A model generated the notes under the pieces. The model ran no database searches and was not told where the DNA came from. It saw only the letters and a list, made by a program, of their open reading frames with translations. A stretch of DNA of 64,000 bases from Citrus sinensis (Eukaryota; Streptophyta; Magnoliopsida; Sapindales; Rutaceae): positions 22,771,501-22,835,500 of the forward strand of contig NC_068560.1 in the NCBI RefSeq assembly GCF_022201045.2. The letters are read 5' to 3'. The translations under genes and the position numbers were made by a program. Position 1 is the first letter of the stretch. Each line of letters begins with the position of its first letter. Below are positions 9,714 through 21,716 of this stretch, piece by piece.

Positions 9714-11055
9714 GCGTCCTCGTTTTCAATTCTCATACGGTCAATAATGACTTTCCTCGCAGCTCGTTTGAAAAAAATCCTTTGAAGTAATCATTTATTC
9801 CCTTAAAAAATGCCGGAGTATCTGGAGTTATAATAATTTATTTTGCCATTTGGTCAAGCATTTTCAGGGTAAGATTTTTCACTTCCGTTAAGTAAACTTC
9901 CAAGGTATCTTTAGCAATGCAGCACCATTGTAGTATTGTTAGATGGACGAAACGTTGGATCAATAGTTGGTGTGTTGTGTGGCTAAAAATGAAAAAAAAA
10001 AAAATTGAGAGAGCAGAGAAAACCTGAATGGGAGAGGCAATAATTTGAGGAACAGGTGGGGTCTTCTCGAATGAATTGGGAGAGTGAATATGGTAAAGCC
10101 GTATCCCCAATCAAGTTTCTGCTCCTCAGAAGCAATGAAGAGCTGCCCAAATCCCCCAATCACGTTTTTGGGTCTCAGCTCTCATTTTCTCCACCAGTGA
10201 ACTGCTCACTCCATGATTCACCAGCTGCATACAAATTATTCAAAGCACGATGTTGTTGTCATTTATGTTCCACGGAAATTAATTTGAAGTCAGAAAAACA
10301 TGAAGAAATACTCATTTAATTCCTATAATTTGAGCTAATCATCTAGTCGATTTGCTTTCAAAACAACAATAATATGTTTACAAAAAATAGTATAAAAATG
10401 GTACGTCATACTAGAAAACCAAAAAAAAAAAATTTACTATAGGAAAAAAAAATTTATTACAAGACAAGAATTTTTTTCTTTTAATCTTTTGTAGTTTTTA
10501 TACTAATTTTTGTATTATTTTCGATACAAATTTAATTATTTTTTCAAAAAGATTACTTAAAACATATTTTTGTAGCGATTGGATCCGATTTTTTAAGGAT
10601 AAAATAATATATACGTCATTTCAAATAATTTAAAATTCAAATTAATTCAACATTTAGGAGGTGAAAAAAATAAATGATAATTAAATTGACATCAATGAAT
10701 CAACAAAAAGACAACAAAGGACGTTTTAGATGATTTTTTTTTGGGGAAAATACAAGAACTACTTGGATAATTTGCTAAAATTATGGAAAATGACAATAAT
10801 TAACAAAGAAGAGCACATATACCTGAAAGAAACCCTATTCTTTGCATGCAAGGTCAAGCTTCTCAAGCTCTAAATCATCTCTAGAGAGCAATTTCTACAG
10901 GTCGATGACTGGAAGTTGTTCTGTTGAAGAATTGTCGTCGTTGCAGATCATTACATCTTTTCTATCAGGGTGAACATATCGTGGTGGAACTTTGGCAGCT
11001 CCTGAATCGAAGGCTCCACAAGAGAACTTGCTATCGTTGTTGCTTTTGCTACCAT
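9714..11055 (-). pseudogene. SRG1-like 2-ODD pseudogene A, with internal deletions
   Basis: Exon 1 (11055-10823) has ATG and an N-terminus close to the lost relative at 51832 ([17 protein letters not shown]). It is shortened to 233 bp against 249 in intact copies and goes out of frame after QEL. Exon 2 (10224-10024) is 201 bp instead of 248. The last two exons are reduced to a fused remnant, with exon 4 similarity at about 9714-9836 running directly into exon 3 similarity at about 9840-9925; most of exon 3, including the iron ligands HxD, and all of intron 3 are gone. It belongs to the older subfamily with pseudogenes B and C. The CACTA-like element begins 12 bp upstream of its ATG. Confidence 0.8.
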
Positions 11056-11067
11056 AGTTTTTTATTA

Positions 11068-11094
11068 CACTACTAGAAAAATGGTCTTTACTGA
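11068..11094 (+). repeat. Left terminal inverted repeat of the CACTA-like element
   Basis: It begins CACTACTAGAAAAATGG and pairs with 15512-15538 over 27 bp with one mismatch. Confidence 0.9.
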
Positions 11095-11272
11095 TACTTG
11101 TCTTCTGACACTTTATTTAAAAGTATCAGTATATACATATATTTGGATCATTTTCCGCGTTTAACAGATATGTATCACTAATTACTAATACTGAAGTATC
11201 AATAGCTTTAGTAATAGCGATTAATGACGCTTAGGTATCAGTAATTAAAAATTATCATTTTAATTTTGTTTT

Positions 11273-11346
11273 AGTCCGAATTCGAACCCAAGACCTCTTA
11301 AACCTAAAGCTTCTACATTGAATCAAAAGACCACTAGGCTACGAAT
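11273..11346 (-). other. tRNA-like (SINE-type) A and B box remnant
   Basis: On the minus strand TAGCCTAGTGG fits the pol III A box TRGYNNANNNG, and about 48 nt further GGGTTCGAATT approximates the B box GWTCRANNC with its last base off. The segment between does not fold as a full tRNA by eye. A tRNA-derived SINE head is plausible, but chance or a degraded tRNA fragment cannot be excluded. Confidence 0.35.
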
Positions 11347-11499
11347 TATTTTTAATTTTTTTAGAGTTGTGCTTTTTGAGTGGATAAAACAAAACAAATG
11401 GACAAGTCTTATCTTATCCAAAATATAACTTTTCAACTCCCTCTACCAAAGTATTCGTTCCCTCCTAAGCTCCCCAGATTTGAAAAATCCCTGACATCC

Positions 11500-12264
11500 A
11501 AATTGCCAAAAAGTGCTCCTCAAATACAAAAAATCTCTCGCCCTCTGGCGGCAATCCTGTATTTAATCATAGGCGTGGATCAGACTCTATCTCTAAATGG
11601 CTCCTATCGCAGTCGGTGACCCCTTGCCGGATGGTACTCTCGCTTACTTCGACGAACAAGATCAGTTGCAGCAAGTGTCCGTACACTCGCTCGCTGCCGG
11701 TAAAAAGGTTATCCTCTTTGGCATCCTCGGTGCTTTCACTCCTACTTGCAACTTGAAGCATATGCCTGGATTCATCGAGAAGGCTAATGAGTTGAAGTCA
11801 AAAGGCGTCGATGAAATTCTCTGCATAACCGTTAATGACCCATTTGTGATGAAGGCACGGGCCAAAACATTTCTTGAGAACAAGAGTGTGAAGTTCCTGG
11901 CTGATGGCTCAGCAAAATACACCCATGCTTTGAAGCTTGAGCCTGACCTCAGTGAGAAAGGACTTGGCACCTGATCAAGGAGGTTTGCTCTCTTGGTTGA
12001 TGACCTCAAGATGAAGGCCGCAAATGTTGAATCTGGTGGAGATTTCACTGTCTCCAGTGCCGATGACATCCTCAAGGCTCTTTAAATTTGTAGTTCCATC
12101 CCAGCTGCTTAGTGTTGGTTGAGTTATTACTTCCTTTTGTTGTGCTATGCTTAGGATGAATATAAACCAGTGGATCTCGAATATTGTTATGTATGACGCG
12201 AGAAGTCTTTTGTTTAAACTGTTGTTCATCTTTATCGGAAAAAAAAAATTGTCAAAAAGTGCTC
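11500..12264 (+). mobile_element. Processed retrocopy of a peroxiredoxin mRNA with target duplication
   Basis: Direct repeats AAATTGCCAAAAAGTGCTC (11500-11518) and AAATTGTCAAAAAGTGCTC (12246-12264) flank an intronless cDNA-like unit. It has a short 5' UTR, a coding region, about 150 bp of 3' UTR and a run of ten A at 12239-12248. A 19-bp duplication with one mismatch plus a poly(A) tract is the signature of LINE-mediated retroposition. It sits wholly inside the CACTA-like element. Confidence 0.85.
11597..12085 (+). pseudogene. Type II peroxiredoxin (PRXIIB-like) retropseudogene
   Basis: The frame spans 163 codons including TAA at 12083-12085, so the ancestor had 162 residues, the usual length of cytosolic plant type II peroxiredoxins. 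These thiol peroxidases reduce H2O2 and alkyl hydroperoxides using glutaredoxin or thioredoxin. The peroxidatic Cys51 (GAFTPTC) and resolving Cys76 (DEILC) are both present. The lesion is TGA at codon 126 (11972-11974), inside the conserved GLGT-x-SRRFALLVDD stretch where Arg is normal; the frame continues intact afterwards. The Pro usually before GAFTPTC is Leu, and a Trp is Arg in KARAK. The lack of introns matches its retrocopy origin. Translation would give 125 residues, probably inactive. Confidence 0.9.
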
Positions 12265-15200
12265 AGCCATGATCCTATCAAACCGATGGCACAGGTTCAC
12301 CATTTGCCTTCAAAATCCTAACTTCTTATTTCTTTTCTTATTTTATGATTTTGGGTCTCTCTTATTGTCATTAGATCTTGAGTTTTTTTTTGTTTTAATT
12401 GTTCTTTTAGGTATAAATAAGTGATTTGGAGAAGAGCTTCTATGTTTCTTTGGCTACTTGGAAGAAACAAGAAGGTAAAGATTTAGCTTTTATTGTGTTT
12501 TTTTTTTTCTGCTACTTTCTTTTCTTTTATTGGCATCGAATAGCCTTCATTATATCTACTTTGGAAAATATTGTGTTTAGGGTGATTGTCACTATAAGGT
12601 TAACTTTATTTCGCTGATGAACGACATTAGACATTTTTGACACTAAAACCCTAAAATTTTCTAATTTGGGAATTCTTAAGAGCAGCATGATTATGCTAAA
12701 ATTGATGGTTTATATTAGTTCATAGTGGTTCTATGTTGATATAACTTATTGCTTATTAACCATTTGTTTATGTGTTATTAGTTTTTTTTTCAAAAGCAAT
12801 CTTTTCATTTTTTTCAGCTGTTATTTTTTAGTTTTGTTCATATCAAATAGATTTTAATTTTTATTTGCTATAAATAGTCTCATTGGATGATTACTTATTA
12901 CAAACTATCAAATAGATGCTTTTACAAAGGAAAAGTTTGAAGTATGTGGCTTAGGTTGAGAAATGAGGTGTCTTTATCATATCTTTAATGGATTTGTTTA
13001 CAGGGCAAAACAGAATTTTGTTTCTTCAGTCCATTACTAAGGCAAAATTAGATTTGTCTTATTTATATTTATGTTCATAATAAGGCAATATCTACTTCAG
13101 TTGTTTAATTTTTCTTATTTATATTTATATGATTGATGGCCAAAATCATAAGATTGTTTATAAGTAATGATTTTGGAATGAACTCTCAAATTATTGAAAT
13201 ATTTTCTCCAAACTTTACCATTTGTTTGAAATAATTAAAGTTAAATGTGTATGTTTCAGTTCTGGAAATTTTGGAATGAATTGGGTCTATAACTGATTTT
13301 TAATCGATTTTTCAAAATGGTTGGTTGCTGTCTAGTCTTTCATAAATTACTCATATATCATGTTTGGTGGTGGAAAACAATAGTCTAAACATGTCTGAAT
13401 GAGCTGAAATTTGGAGAAACTAAAGTTCTATATGCATACTTCAAATCTGAAAAATTTTATGTTGATTGAACTTGCAGGTTATTTTTAATGATTTTTTAAA
13501 CTCTACTGCTTTGCAGCAAGTTCTTTTAACATAACTATTTATTAACTTTTGATCTTACAAAACACCAACATGATAATATCAGAATAACCTCAAATTTTAA
13601 TATGTTGTTCATTTATATATATTGTTAAAAACTGGAAAATATCAATCCAATGTATTAAGTATCTTAAATTTTATAAATATGTATTTAAGTACCAATTACT
13701 ACTGTAGTTGGGCCCAAAAATGAATGGTTTTAGGACCAGCCGGGTGGTTCCTGAAAACTAGGAGTTTGTTAGCTATTCTTTTTAATTGAACTAATTTAAC
13801 TTAACTATTAGCTCGATTATTGATTTCTATGGTTTGTGATTGATTTGAGTTTGACATTATTGTTTTGTGTTGGTTTGAGTTTGACATCCTAGTTTAAGAC
13901 TTTGAAGGCTTCCAAAAAATGATTTTGGATGATGAGCATATGAGTAATAGTTGGAAAATTAATTTACTGTATCAAATATATACTTATTGTAGCATATTAA
14001 TTTTAAGAACTATGAATTATTCCATGAATATTCTAGTAAATGATTATGTTATATATGCATGTCTTAATATATAATAATTATATTTTGAAGTTTGTTTTTT
14101 TTTTTTCCCTTTCTAGGTTTAGGAAAAATGTTTAAAGTGATTTTGGGTTATGATGTCAATCAAGTTAAAGCAACATTACTTGTGAGTGGAAATATATAAT
14201 GATTATATTTTTATTCTACTTTTTTTTTATCTTCTTAAAGTTTTATAATTAGGCAAAATTAATGAATACTTAATTACAATTTAGGGTGATATTCTTTAAA
14301 TGGTTCACATGAATAGATTTAAGTAGTATAATAAATCTCATTCTCACTTTATAAAGGCTTAACTAAGTTTGCAAATATTATTTCTTTTAGTAGTAATAAT
14401 TTTGGATCGAAATCTCAAATTATTGAAATATTTTATGTCCAAACTTTATTATGCGTAATATAAATATGGACATTCATAGTTATTTTATGCCCAGTTTAAG
14501 GAAACTGTAGTTTGAAGACTTATTTTTTGCCTTGTTAAATAAGCTTTTAGAATGAATAAATTGAGGAAATGAGTGGTGATTTATTTATAATAGAGCATTT
14601 GTGATAGCTTTTAACTATGCACAAAAATCATTTGGTATATGTAGATAGAGTAACATGCTTGTGCTGAAAGTAGATATTACATTGAAAACTTCTTGTTTGC
14701 TATAGTTTGCTATGTATATAACCTTTACCAAAAGAGAATAATTGAATTTATTTATAAATAGCTTATGAGTATTTTTTTCTTTCGATCAAAATAATTTTAT
14801 TTCTGTTAATTGTTATTTCTCTAATGGCTAGATATTGGCAGCTATTTTTTTTTCTTTTCCATGTATTCATATGCAGATTTGATCAATGTGTTTGAAGTGT
14901 TTATTCCTCAACTTCACTTATATCCTAACCCATATAGTCTATTGAATGAAGAAGCTACTGGTGTGATAACGCAATTATACTACTCATATTCAAAGAGTGA
15001 AAGGCAGTCATCCTTATCAATTTAGCTTCTAAATTTATTAAATTTAGCCACAAGTAGTAGGCATTTGATTGGATGGTAGAAATTTTTATGTATTGAATTT
15101 GGATTATTTAGTTATGAGAGTAGGATATCTCATATTTTTGTTATTGAAGTTTTGGAATTTGTAAAATATACTAATAATATTTAAATGTGAAATGAAAGAT

Positions 15201-15511
15201 TTTGTGATATAAATCAATTTCTTTTTGTTATTTTGTGGTGCCTTTTAATTTTACCAATAAATCAATAGGCAATGATCCAATTCAATTTTTTATTTTTTAA
15301 AAATAAATTAACTAGTGATACCATGGTAACAGTAATCATAGACACTAATAAAATATCAATAACTACTAACACTATAGTGTCATAATATCAGTGATACTAT
15401 AGTAATAGTAATCACTGACACTACTTACAAGTGTCACTATTTTTTTGATTCCCAGATTACTGACATAATTAATAAGTGTCAGTGAAAGTAATTTCTGACA
15501 CTATTCTAAAG
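12265..15511. other. AT-rich interior of the CACTA-like element
   Basis: I find only short frames and no recognisable transposase, gene fragment or RNA gene between the retrocopy and the right subterminal region. At 15300-15511 there are repeated ACTGACAC/GTGTCA and GATACTATAGTAA-like motifs, probably subterminal repeats. Confidence 0.5.
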
Positions 15512-15538
15512 TCAGTAAAGACTATTTTTCTAGTAGTG
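15512..15538 (-). repeat. Right terminal inverted repeat of the CACTA-like element
   Basis: Its complement begins CACTACTAGAAAAATAG and matches the left end over 27 bp with one mismatch. Confidence 0.9.
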
Positions 15539-15541
15539 TTA

Positions 15542-16377
15542 ATTACGTTTCTTTTCTCTCCAAACTCTTGTGATTAAGCAAGACTATACAAAGTTTTCAA
15601 TTATTGAAATAGAGAATAACTTTTTTAATTGGGGTCATTTGAAAAATATTGCTTTAAGTAGAAGATATTTTATACATTAAATGATCAAATGGACAACTAA
15701 CTAGCTACAACTCCTTGGGTAAGAGGGGATGAAGGAGAGTTTATTTATTTACTTTAAATTTTTAGGATAGATTTTAATTATGATGCGTCGAATTAGATCT
15801 CTATAGATATGTTCGGTTGTATATTATAGAGTCTACGAGTCTAATTCATATTTAAAAATTAGCTTCAGAATTAAATATTGTCTCAAACTTTATACTAAAG
15901 CCTAGTAATTATTTCCAACCGATGGCCAATATGGGATAATTTCCTCAAAACCTCGTTAATTTGCTTCTGGATGATTAAACAATACCACACAAAGTTTTCA
16001 CTTATTAAAGTAGAGGATAACCTTATATATATATGGGAGTCATTTGAAAAAAAAAGCCTTAAATAGTAAATAAGATTTAATACATTGCAAAAGCCAACAA
16101 CTCCGTGAAGTAGAAGGGAATGAATGAGATTTTATTTATTTATTAGTATTTTACTTTAAACATTTTGGATGAACTTTAATATGTCCGGTTGGGATATATA
16201 CATCAGGTTTGCACGTGGCTTGATTTGTTTGCATCCTGTCCAGATCATATGAGCTTCCTCAGGCCTCAAATTATTCTTATGCAGTTACGCCAAATGGCCA
16301 ATCATATAAAAGTCTACAAATTGCAATATCTAAACTTACTACTTTGAAGTTCAATGAATTGATATTAACAAATTATT
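15542..16377. other. Duplicated 5' flank of old dioxygenase genes
   Basis: The segment starts as the 5' flank of pseudogene A (CTCCAAACTCTTGTGATTAA) and resembles 16573-16790 and 51840-52440, including the lines on the spare time between ATTGAAGTA and GGATAACCTT. There is no coding potential. Confidence 0.55.
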
Positions 16378-16566
16378 CAATTTCTGCAGGTCGACGACTG
16401 GAAGTTGTTCTGTTGAAGAATTGCCGTCGTCGTTGCAAATCATTACATCTTTTATATCAGGGCGAACATATCGTGGTGGAACTTTGGCCATCATTGGCTT
16501 CATTGCCGGCTCCTGAATCGAAGGCTCCACAAGAGAACTTGCTATCTTTGTTGCTTTTGCTGCCCT
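16378..16566 (-). pseudogene. SRG1-like 2-ODD pseudogene B, exon 1 fragment
   Basis: This is the first exon only. It resembles exon 1 of pseudogenes A and C ([15 protein letters not shown] start, [12 protein letters not shown] middle). The expected ATG at 16566 reads AGG, indels break the frame, and similarity stops near 16378 before the exon end. No exons 2-4 follow before the next unit. It marks a separate tandem copy that lost nearly everything. Confidence 0.75.
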
Positions 16567-16790
16567 AGTTTTTGATTAATTACATTTCTTTTTTCTCCAA
16601 ACTCTTGCGATTAAACAAGCCTATTCATAGTTCTCAATTACTGAAGTATAGGATAACTTTTTTTTTATTGGGTTCATTTGAAAAATATTGCCTTCAACAG
16701 TAAAGAAGATATTTTATACATTAATTGATCAAATAGACAACTAAATATCTACGACTTGGAAAAACCAACAACTCCTTGACGGGAGTGAAG

Positions 16791-17461
16791 TAGGGGTATT
16801 CACGGATTAGATTTTATGGATTGGACATCAATCTATATCTGATCCATAATTTTTTATATTATAAATTTTTAATTCAATCCAATTTATAAATTGATGAAAT
16901 TCAATTCAAATCCAATCAATGTGTCTGTGAATCGGATGTGGATTTGACTTAATCCATATTCAATCTACCATTTTATGGGTTAGTTTGTAAGTTAAGAATT
17001 TTTAATTTTATCAAATTAAAAATTGAATAAGATTTAAATTAATTAATCATTTAAATAAAGTTACAACAATACATTCAAAATTTCAAATATAATACAACAA
17101 AAAGAAAAAATCTCATTTGTTTAAATCACTACATAAAATTTAACTAAAATTATGAAAATTAACTATTTAGAAAGATATATTTGTGTATTTAATTATTTTT
17201 TATTTTATATTATCATTAATAAGATATAATATGCTATTAACGTAACTACATTTTTAACTTATTTTGTTATTAGTAAGTAGTAATGCCACATTTACAAGTT
17301 TAATATTTTAATTAAATATTTTTTTTGTGAATTTGTAGATTTTTACGAATTTATAGAAGTAAATCTATATCCAATTTATTGACTATGAATTTTCAAATTT
17401 TTAATCTAATTCAACCCACCAATCCACAGATAAATTTTTTTGCAGATCATATTGGATTTTG
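16791..17461. mobile_element. Possible hAT-type non-autonomous element, 671 bp
   Basis: The sequence interrupts a flank that is continuous in relatives and is bordered by GAGTGAAG (16783-16790) and AAGTGAAG (17462-17469), an 8-bp duplication with one mismatch. It starts TAGGGGTATTCACGG. The right end does not show a clear inverted repeat. Inside are repeated ATCCAAT/GGATTGGAT-like motifs and no protein. Confidence 0.4.
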
Positions 17462-17512
17462 AAGTGAAGAAGAGTTTATTATTATTTTTTTCGGATGGAT
17501 TTTAATTCTGAT

Positions 17513-18409
17513 TTGGGGTGGGTTCGATGCGGTTTCCCAAATCCAGCCGAACCAAAATTTATGTTAATTAGATTAAATTTCGGTTTTATAAATAAATAAA
17601 ATAATTCTAAACACTAAAATCATGCACACACACTCACCATATCTCTCTCTCTCACTAGCCGACACACACACCCTCACCATCTATCTCACTCTCGCCGACA
17701 CACACATTCCATCCACCACTGTCGGTTATCAGCCAGCCTGTCGCTGTCGTCGTCGCCATCGCGCTCGTGTCAGCCTGTCGTCGTCGCCGCAGCCAGCCTG
17801 TCGTAGTTCATCCGGTCGTGCTCGTGTCAGCGTTGCCTCCCATTCGTTGTGCTCGTGTCGTCGGTAGCCCGCTGCTGCTGTCGTGTCCGTGGAGTTCTGT
17901 AACTTGTGTTTACATTTTTTATTTATTCGTTGATTTTGATGGAAAGATTTGGAAGCAAATGAAAAGGTCAGTTTTATAATTACAAATTATTTGAAACATC
18001 CAAATAAATTTTCATGAAGTTCACGAGGAGGCTGTTGTTTTCAATTGAATCAATTTTAAGTGTGCTTGTAGCAGCTGCCATGCTCAATAATCCATTTCAC
18101 ACATGAATTTCAAAACACTTGTTTCCTTAATTTTGTGAGTTGGGATTCGCAAATTGGAGTTTAATTTGTTGGGTGTTTTATAAATAAATTATTGAATGAA
18201 TCTAATCACCAGCAAAGGGCTTCCTCATCCATTTTGAACCGATCCACCCGTTTGTGAACCGAACTGGATCACAAAATCGAACCGATCAAATCATTTTTGG
18301 TACCGTTCAAAAGTTGGTTCGTATTCGGTTCCAGCTTTAAAGAATCGATTGATTTCAGTTTGGTTCAGTTCTTCGACTGAACCGAATTGTACCAGATATG
18401 CCCAGCCCT
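17513..18409. mobile_element. Possible hAT-type non-autonomous element, 897 bp
   Basis: The candidate duplication is ATTCTGAT (17505-17512) and AATCTGAT (18410-18417). The ends TTGGGGTGGG and (complement) AGGGCTGGGC are weakly similar. The flank rejoins as the sequence seen in relatives (TTTTAATT..GAT.TGTCGAGTTAGG). The interior has C-rich CACACA and CGTCG stretches and CGGTTCGGTT-like repeats, and no convincing gene. Confidence 0.4.
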
Positions 18410-18417
18410 AATCTGAT

Positions 18418-19070
18418 ATGTCGAGTTAGGTCTCGGTAGTACGTTAGGTTTTATTTATTATAAGAGCCCATAGTCTAAGCCATAATCAAAAACTATTTAA
18501 AGAGTGGAGTATTGTCTTAAAATTTTTATATAGCCTTGTAATTTTTCTTAGCCACCGGCCAAACGTTGGATAATTTCCTCAAAACCTCTTGTCATGTTCA
18601 TACTGTTCTTCTTGTATGGTCGTTGTGAAATGGAATGGTAGTGTGAGACTGCTCATGTATGATTTTGACACTAATATCATATAAAAACCAATTTTTTTTT
18701 AATTTATACACAAAAACTAATTCAAAAGATTTGAGATCTTATAATATTAACCTAATAAATATTCTCAACTAATGTGTAATAATATCTTCAACATTTATCA
18801 ATATTTATATTTTACTCTTTAATAATAATATTTAAAAAAAATCATGTGTTGGAAAAGACAATTACATGTATTATTTTTGTCAATTTTTGTTGGTATAAGA
18901 TGTAAAGTCAATGACACGCTTAAGCATTTTTCAAATGTGGATGTTTGACCACACTGCTTGAGCAAGATTATTCAGCATAAAGGATATATACATTAGGTTT
19001 GCACGTGGCCTGACTTGTTTTTTGGAATTTTGTTGGATCTTGATCCCTTACTTAATGATCTAAGGGTGCG
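18418..19070. other. Duplicated flank, no gene
   Basis: It resembles 52300-52590 joined to 56313-56580 (AATTTTTCTTAGCC..CGGCC, GTTTGCACGTGGCCTGA). No coding frame or RNA gene is seen. Confidence 0.5.
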
Positions 19071-19073
19071 TTT

Positions 19074-19790
19074 GGTACATGTATTGTATTATGTTGTATT
19101 GTATTATTTTAATGCTGGTGTATTGTATTATATTGTATTGCATTAGCACTGTATTATAATAATACTGTACAATATTTGGTACTACACTGTACTGTAATAA
19201 ATTTTTTTATTAATTTAAATTAAATATTATACTATACTATATTATATTAATATACTTAAATTGTATTAATATTTTATATTATTATTAATTTTAAATTAAT
19301 ATTATTCAAATTTATTCATATTTAACTATTTATTATTAGTTATAATAAATTATAAATTTATTAATAAATTATAATTAAAAAAATAATATAATATAATAAT
19401 ATTGAATAATAAATTACATGTTTATTAATCTATATTAATAATTATAATATAAAAATATAAAAATAATATTAAATTAAAAGTTATATTTAATAATAATAAT
19501 AATTATTATTATTATAAAGCAAAAGTTAAAAAGCAAAACTCAAAAAGCAAGGCCCCAGCGACAATTGCAAAAGCAAAAAGGGAGAGAGAGAGAAAAAAAA
19601 AATAAAACAAAACAAGCAGCAGTTGCCGCATTAAGTTAAACCCAACTGTGAGTCGGGTTTAGCTAATGCGGCAACAGCGACATTAGTTTAGGCTTTTAAT
19701 GTGGTGGTCCTGTAGTTTTTTATTTGTCAAACATGGGCTTGTGTAAAATTAATACAATGAGGTGCTTTAATACAACAACCAAACAAGCCC
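19074..19790. mobile_element. Tourist-like (PIF/Harbinger) element, 717 bp
   Basis: The ends are GGGTGCGTTTGGTA and (complement) GGGCTTGTTTGGTT, flanked by TAA on both sides (19071-19073 and 19791-19793), the TWA target of PIF/Harbinger elements. The core is extremely AT-rich. At about 19625-19672 a hairpin pairs GCCGCATTA..AAACCC with GGGTTTAGCTAATGCGGC. There is no transposase. Confidence 0.65.
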
Positions 19791-19793
19791 TAA

Positions 19794-20801
19794 GTACTTT
19801 GTGATTGTGCAACTCTATGATCGATGTAACTTATATCATTATATAAGGGATCTCTTATTTTTTTTATTGATACTTTAAAATACTAATGTCTTACATTAAA
19901 GGAAAGCGGGATCAATTTTCTTTGCATTTGATTTGAAATTAGTTATATGTTATATTTAATTACAATTTAGAGTTGAATAAACTAAATCTGTATGTGATTG
20001 TAATTATTCAAGTTGAATTAAATTATGAGATACATGAATGACTAATTTAAATTAAAAAGATATCCGTAAAATGTTTCTCTATAAAAGGGAACAATACAAA
20101 GTTTTCTGTATGAAAAAGCACTATGTTATCTTATTAAAAAAAACAACTAACAGTCTTTTTATAACTTTTTACTTTTGTCTCATATTTCTTCATCAATTTA
20201 TTTTTATTATTTTTTAAACAATGTTTGATATAATTTTTCCGTATAAAGTCAATGAAAAGATAGACCACGATGAGTGGAAGAAAAATATTATAAGTTTTTT
20301 TCCATGAAAGAGCACCACGTGTTTGACAATTAATATGATTTTATAGGGACCATCATAAACATCATCTTTTCAAAAGCAAACTTGAAAATTGTCATCTTCC
20401 AAACTTTCCAGGCAAACACATTAATTTTCTGGTCCAATAGAAAGAAGTCACATTTGTTGAAAATAATCACTTCAAGTCATCATACGCCAATCTCAATTGT
20501 AGGTTCAAATCAGGTCATAGGACAACAATTGAAACTGCAGATATATATAAATCGACAAAGAAACATAGAATATACATAAAATTTATTATGGAATTTTATT
20601 TTAACGTTTCTACTAGTTATAGTTTACACACAAATACAAGTTACACAACTCCGTAGACTTATTTAAGTTTGTCCATTGACGTATTCACAGCCCAGCAAGT
20701 CTAAACACAATCCAACAGAATAAGTTCACAACTTAATTGTCTTATTTGATCAGAATGGACTCCATGCAATCTCGTCATGTAACTGGTAGCAATCAACAAC
20801 T
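19794..20801. other. Downstream flank of the 2-ODD pseudogene at 20802
   Basis: It is duplicated at about 56680-57785, for example CATCATCTTTTCA and GAAGCTGCAGATATATATA-like segments. No gene is apparent. Confidence 0.5.
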
Positions 20802-21267
20802 TTAAGTGCCCTGGTCTTGAATTTTCAAGAAATCAATAAAAGTCTTTCCACGCAGCTCACTTGAAAAAAATCTTTTGAAGTAATCTGTCACACTTATTTT
20901 TTAAAACAATGCTGGAGTTTTCGGAGTGATAAGACTTGGTGCTGGACCCAATTCTCCATCCAATTTCGGACTATAAAATGTAGCAAAAGATAACCTTTCC
21001 TTCACTGAGTTTACAGTCGCACGATGCTCGATACTACGATAAGTTCCATTGGTAAAAATCTATAAACACATAAAGTAAATAAATTAAAAAATAACATAAA
21101 TATATGAAACCAGTTATCATCTACATATCCCATCCTAACAACATCATTTTTATCGCAAGCAAGGTGTTCCCAACCCTTTTTTTTTCTTATGAATTCGGTG
21201 TTAGATGACTTTATTTTCTATCATTATATCATTAACACAAATTATATAATAATTCTACTCCACTTAC

Positions 21268-21716
21268 TGATGCAGCGGAAGTTTACTGTTCAAAATATTC
21301 CGTTGATTCTAGAGAATACCGGAACAAAAGAACAATTAAATTCACGTTGATTCAAAAGAATACCGCGAATTTAGGGGTTAAGACTCGTTGATTCCGCAAA
21401 ATACCGAGAATTAACTGTTCAAATACTCACAAAGAGATTTGAAAATTGAAATATTATTAAACTCAAAATTCTCTGCTTTCAAAAGAGACAAAAGACACTT
21501 ATTTATACTAAGTAAGACTTATCCTAATATGATTAGAAAACCTATTTTAATAAGACTTATGCCTAAATTAGGAATATTACCCAAATAAGCAATACCTAAA
21601 CAATAAGACTCTAAATAGGAAACCAAATTAAACTAGAATACAAATTAATTAAAATATTCCTAAATATTATACATTTAAATATAATTAGGATTTTTTCAAT
21701 TTCTTGCTCTGCATCA
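21268..21716 (-). repeat. 3' LTR of TRIM-like copy 2
   Basis: It is bounded by TGATGCAGCGG and CTCTGCATCA and nearly identical to 22576-23024. On the minus strand it is the 3' LTR. Confidence 0.95.

Larger units (their letters stand above)
11068..15538. mobile_element. CACTA-like DNA transposon, 4471 bp, no transposase seen
   Basis: The terminal inverted repeats are 27 bp with one mismatch, beginning CACTACTAGAAAAAT, and are flanked by the 3-bp duplication TTA (11065-11067 and 15539-15541); both fit the CACTA (En/Spm) superfamily. The first and last 300 bp are rich in short direct and inverted copies of GTATCAGT/AGTGTCA-like motifs, like CACTA subterminal repeats. No transposase reading frame is visible, so it is non-autonomous or decayed. 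The paralogous flank at 16560-16600 runs through the same site without the element. It carries a peroxiredoxin retrocopy (11500-12264). Confidence 0.85.

Noticed and set aside
12426-12617. 63-residue hydrophobic frame in the CACTA-like element as a gene
   Set aside because: Low-complexity Phe/Ile-rich translation of T-rich DNA, no relative elsewhere in the window.
17622-17979. Two overlapping frames with Ser/Arg/Cys-rich products
   Set aside because: They arise from CA- and CGTCG-rich simple sequence inside a transposon-like segment; there is no domain or gene structure.
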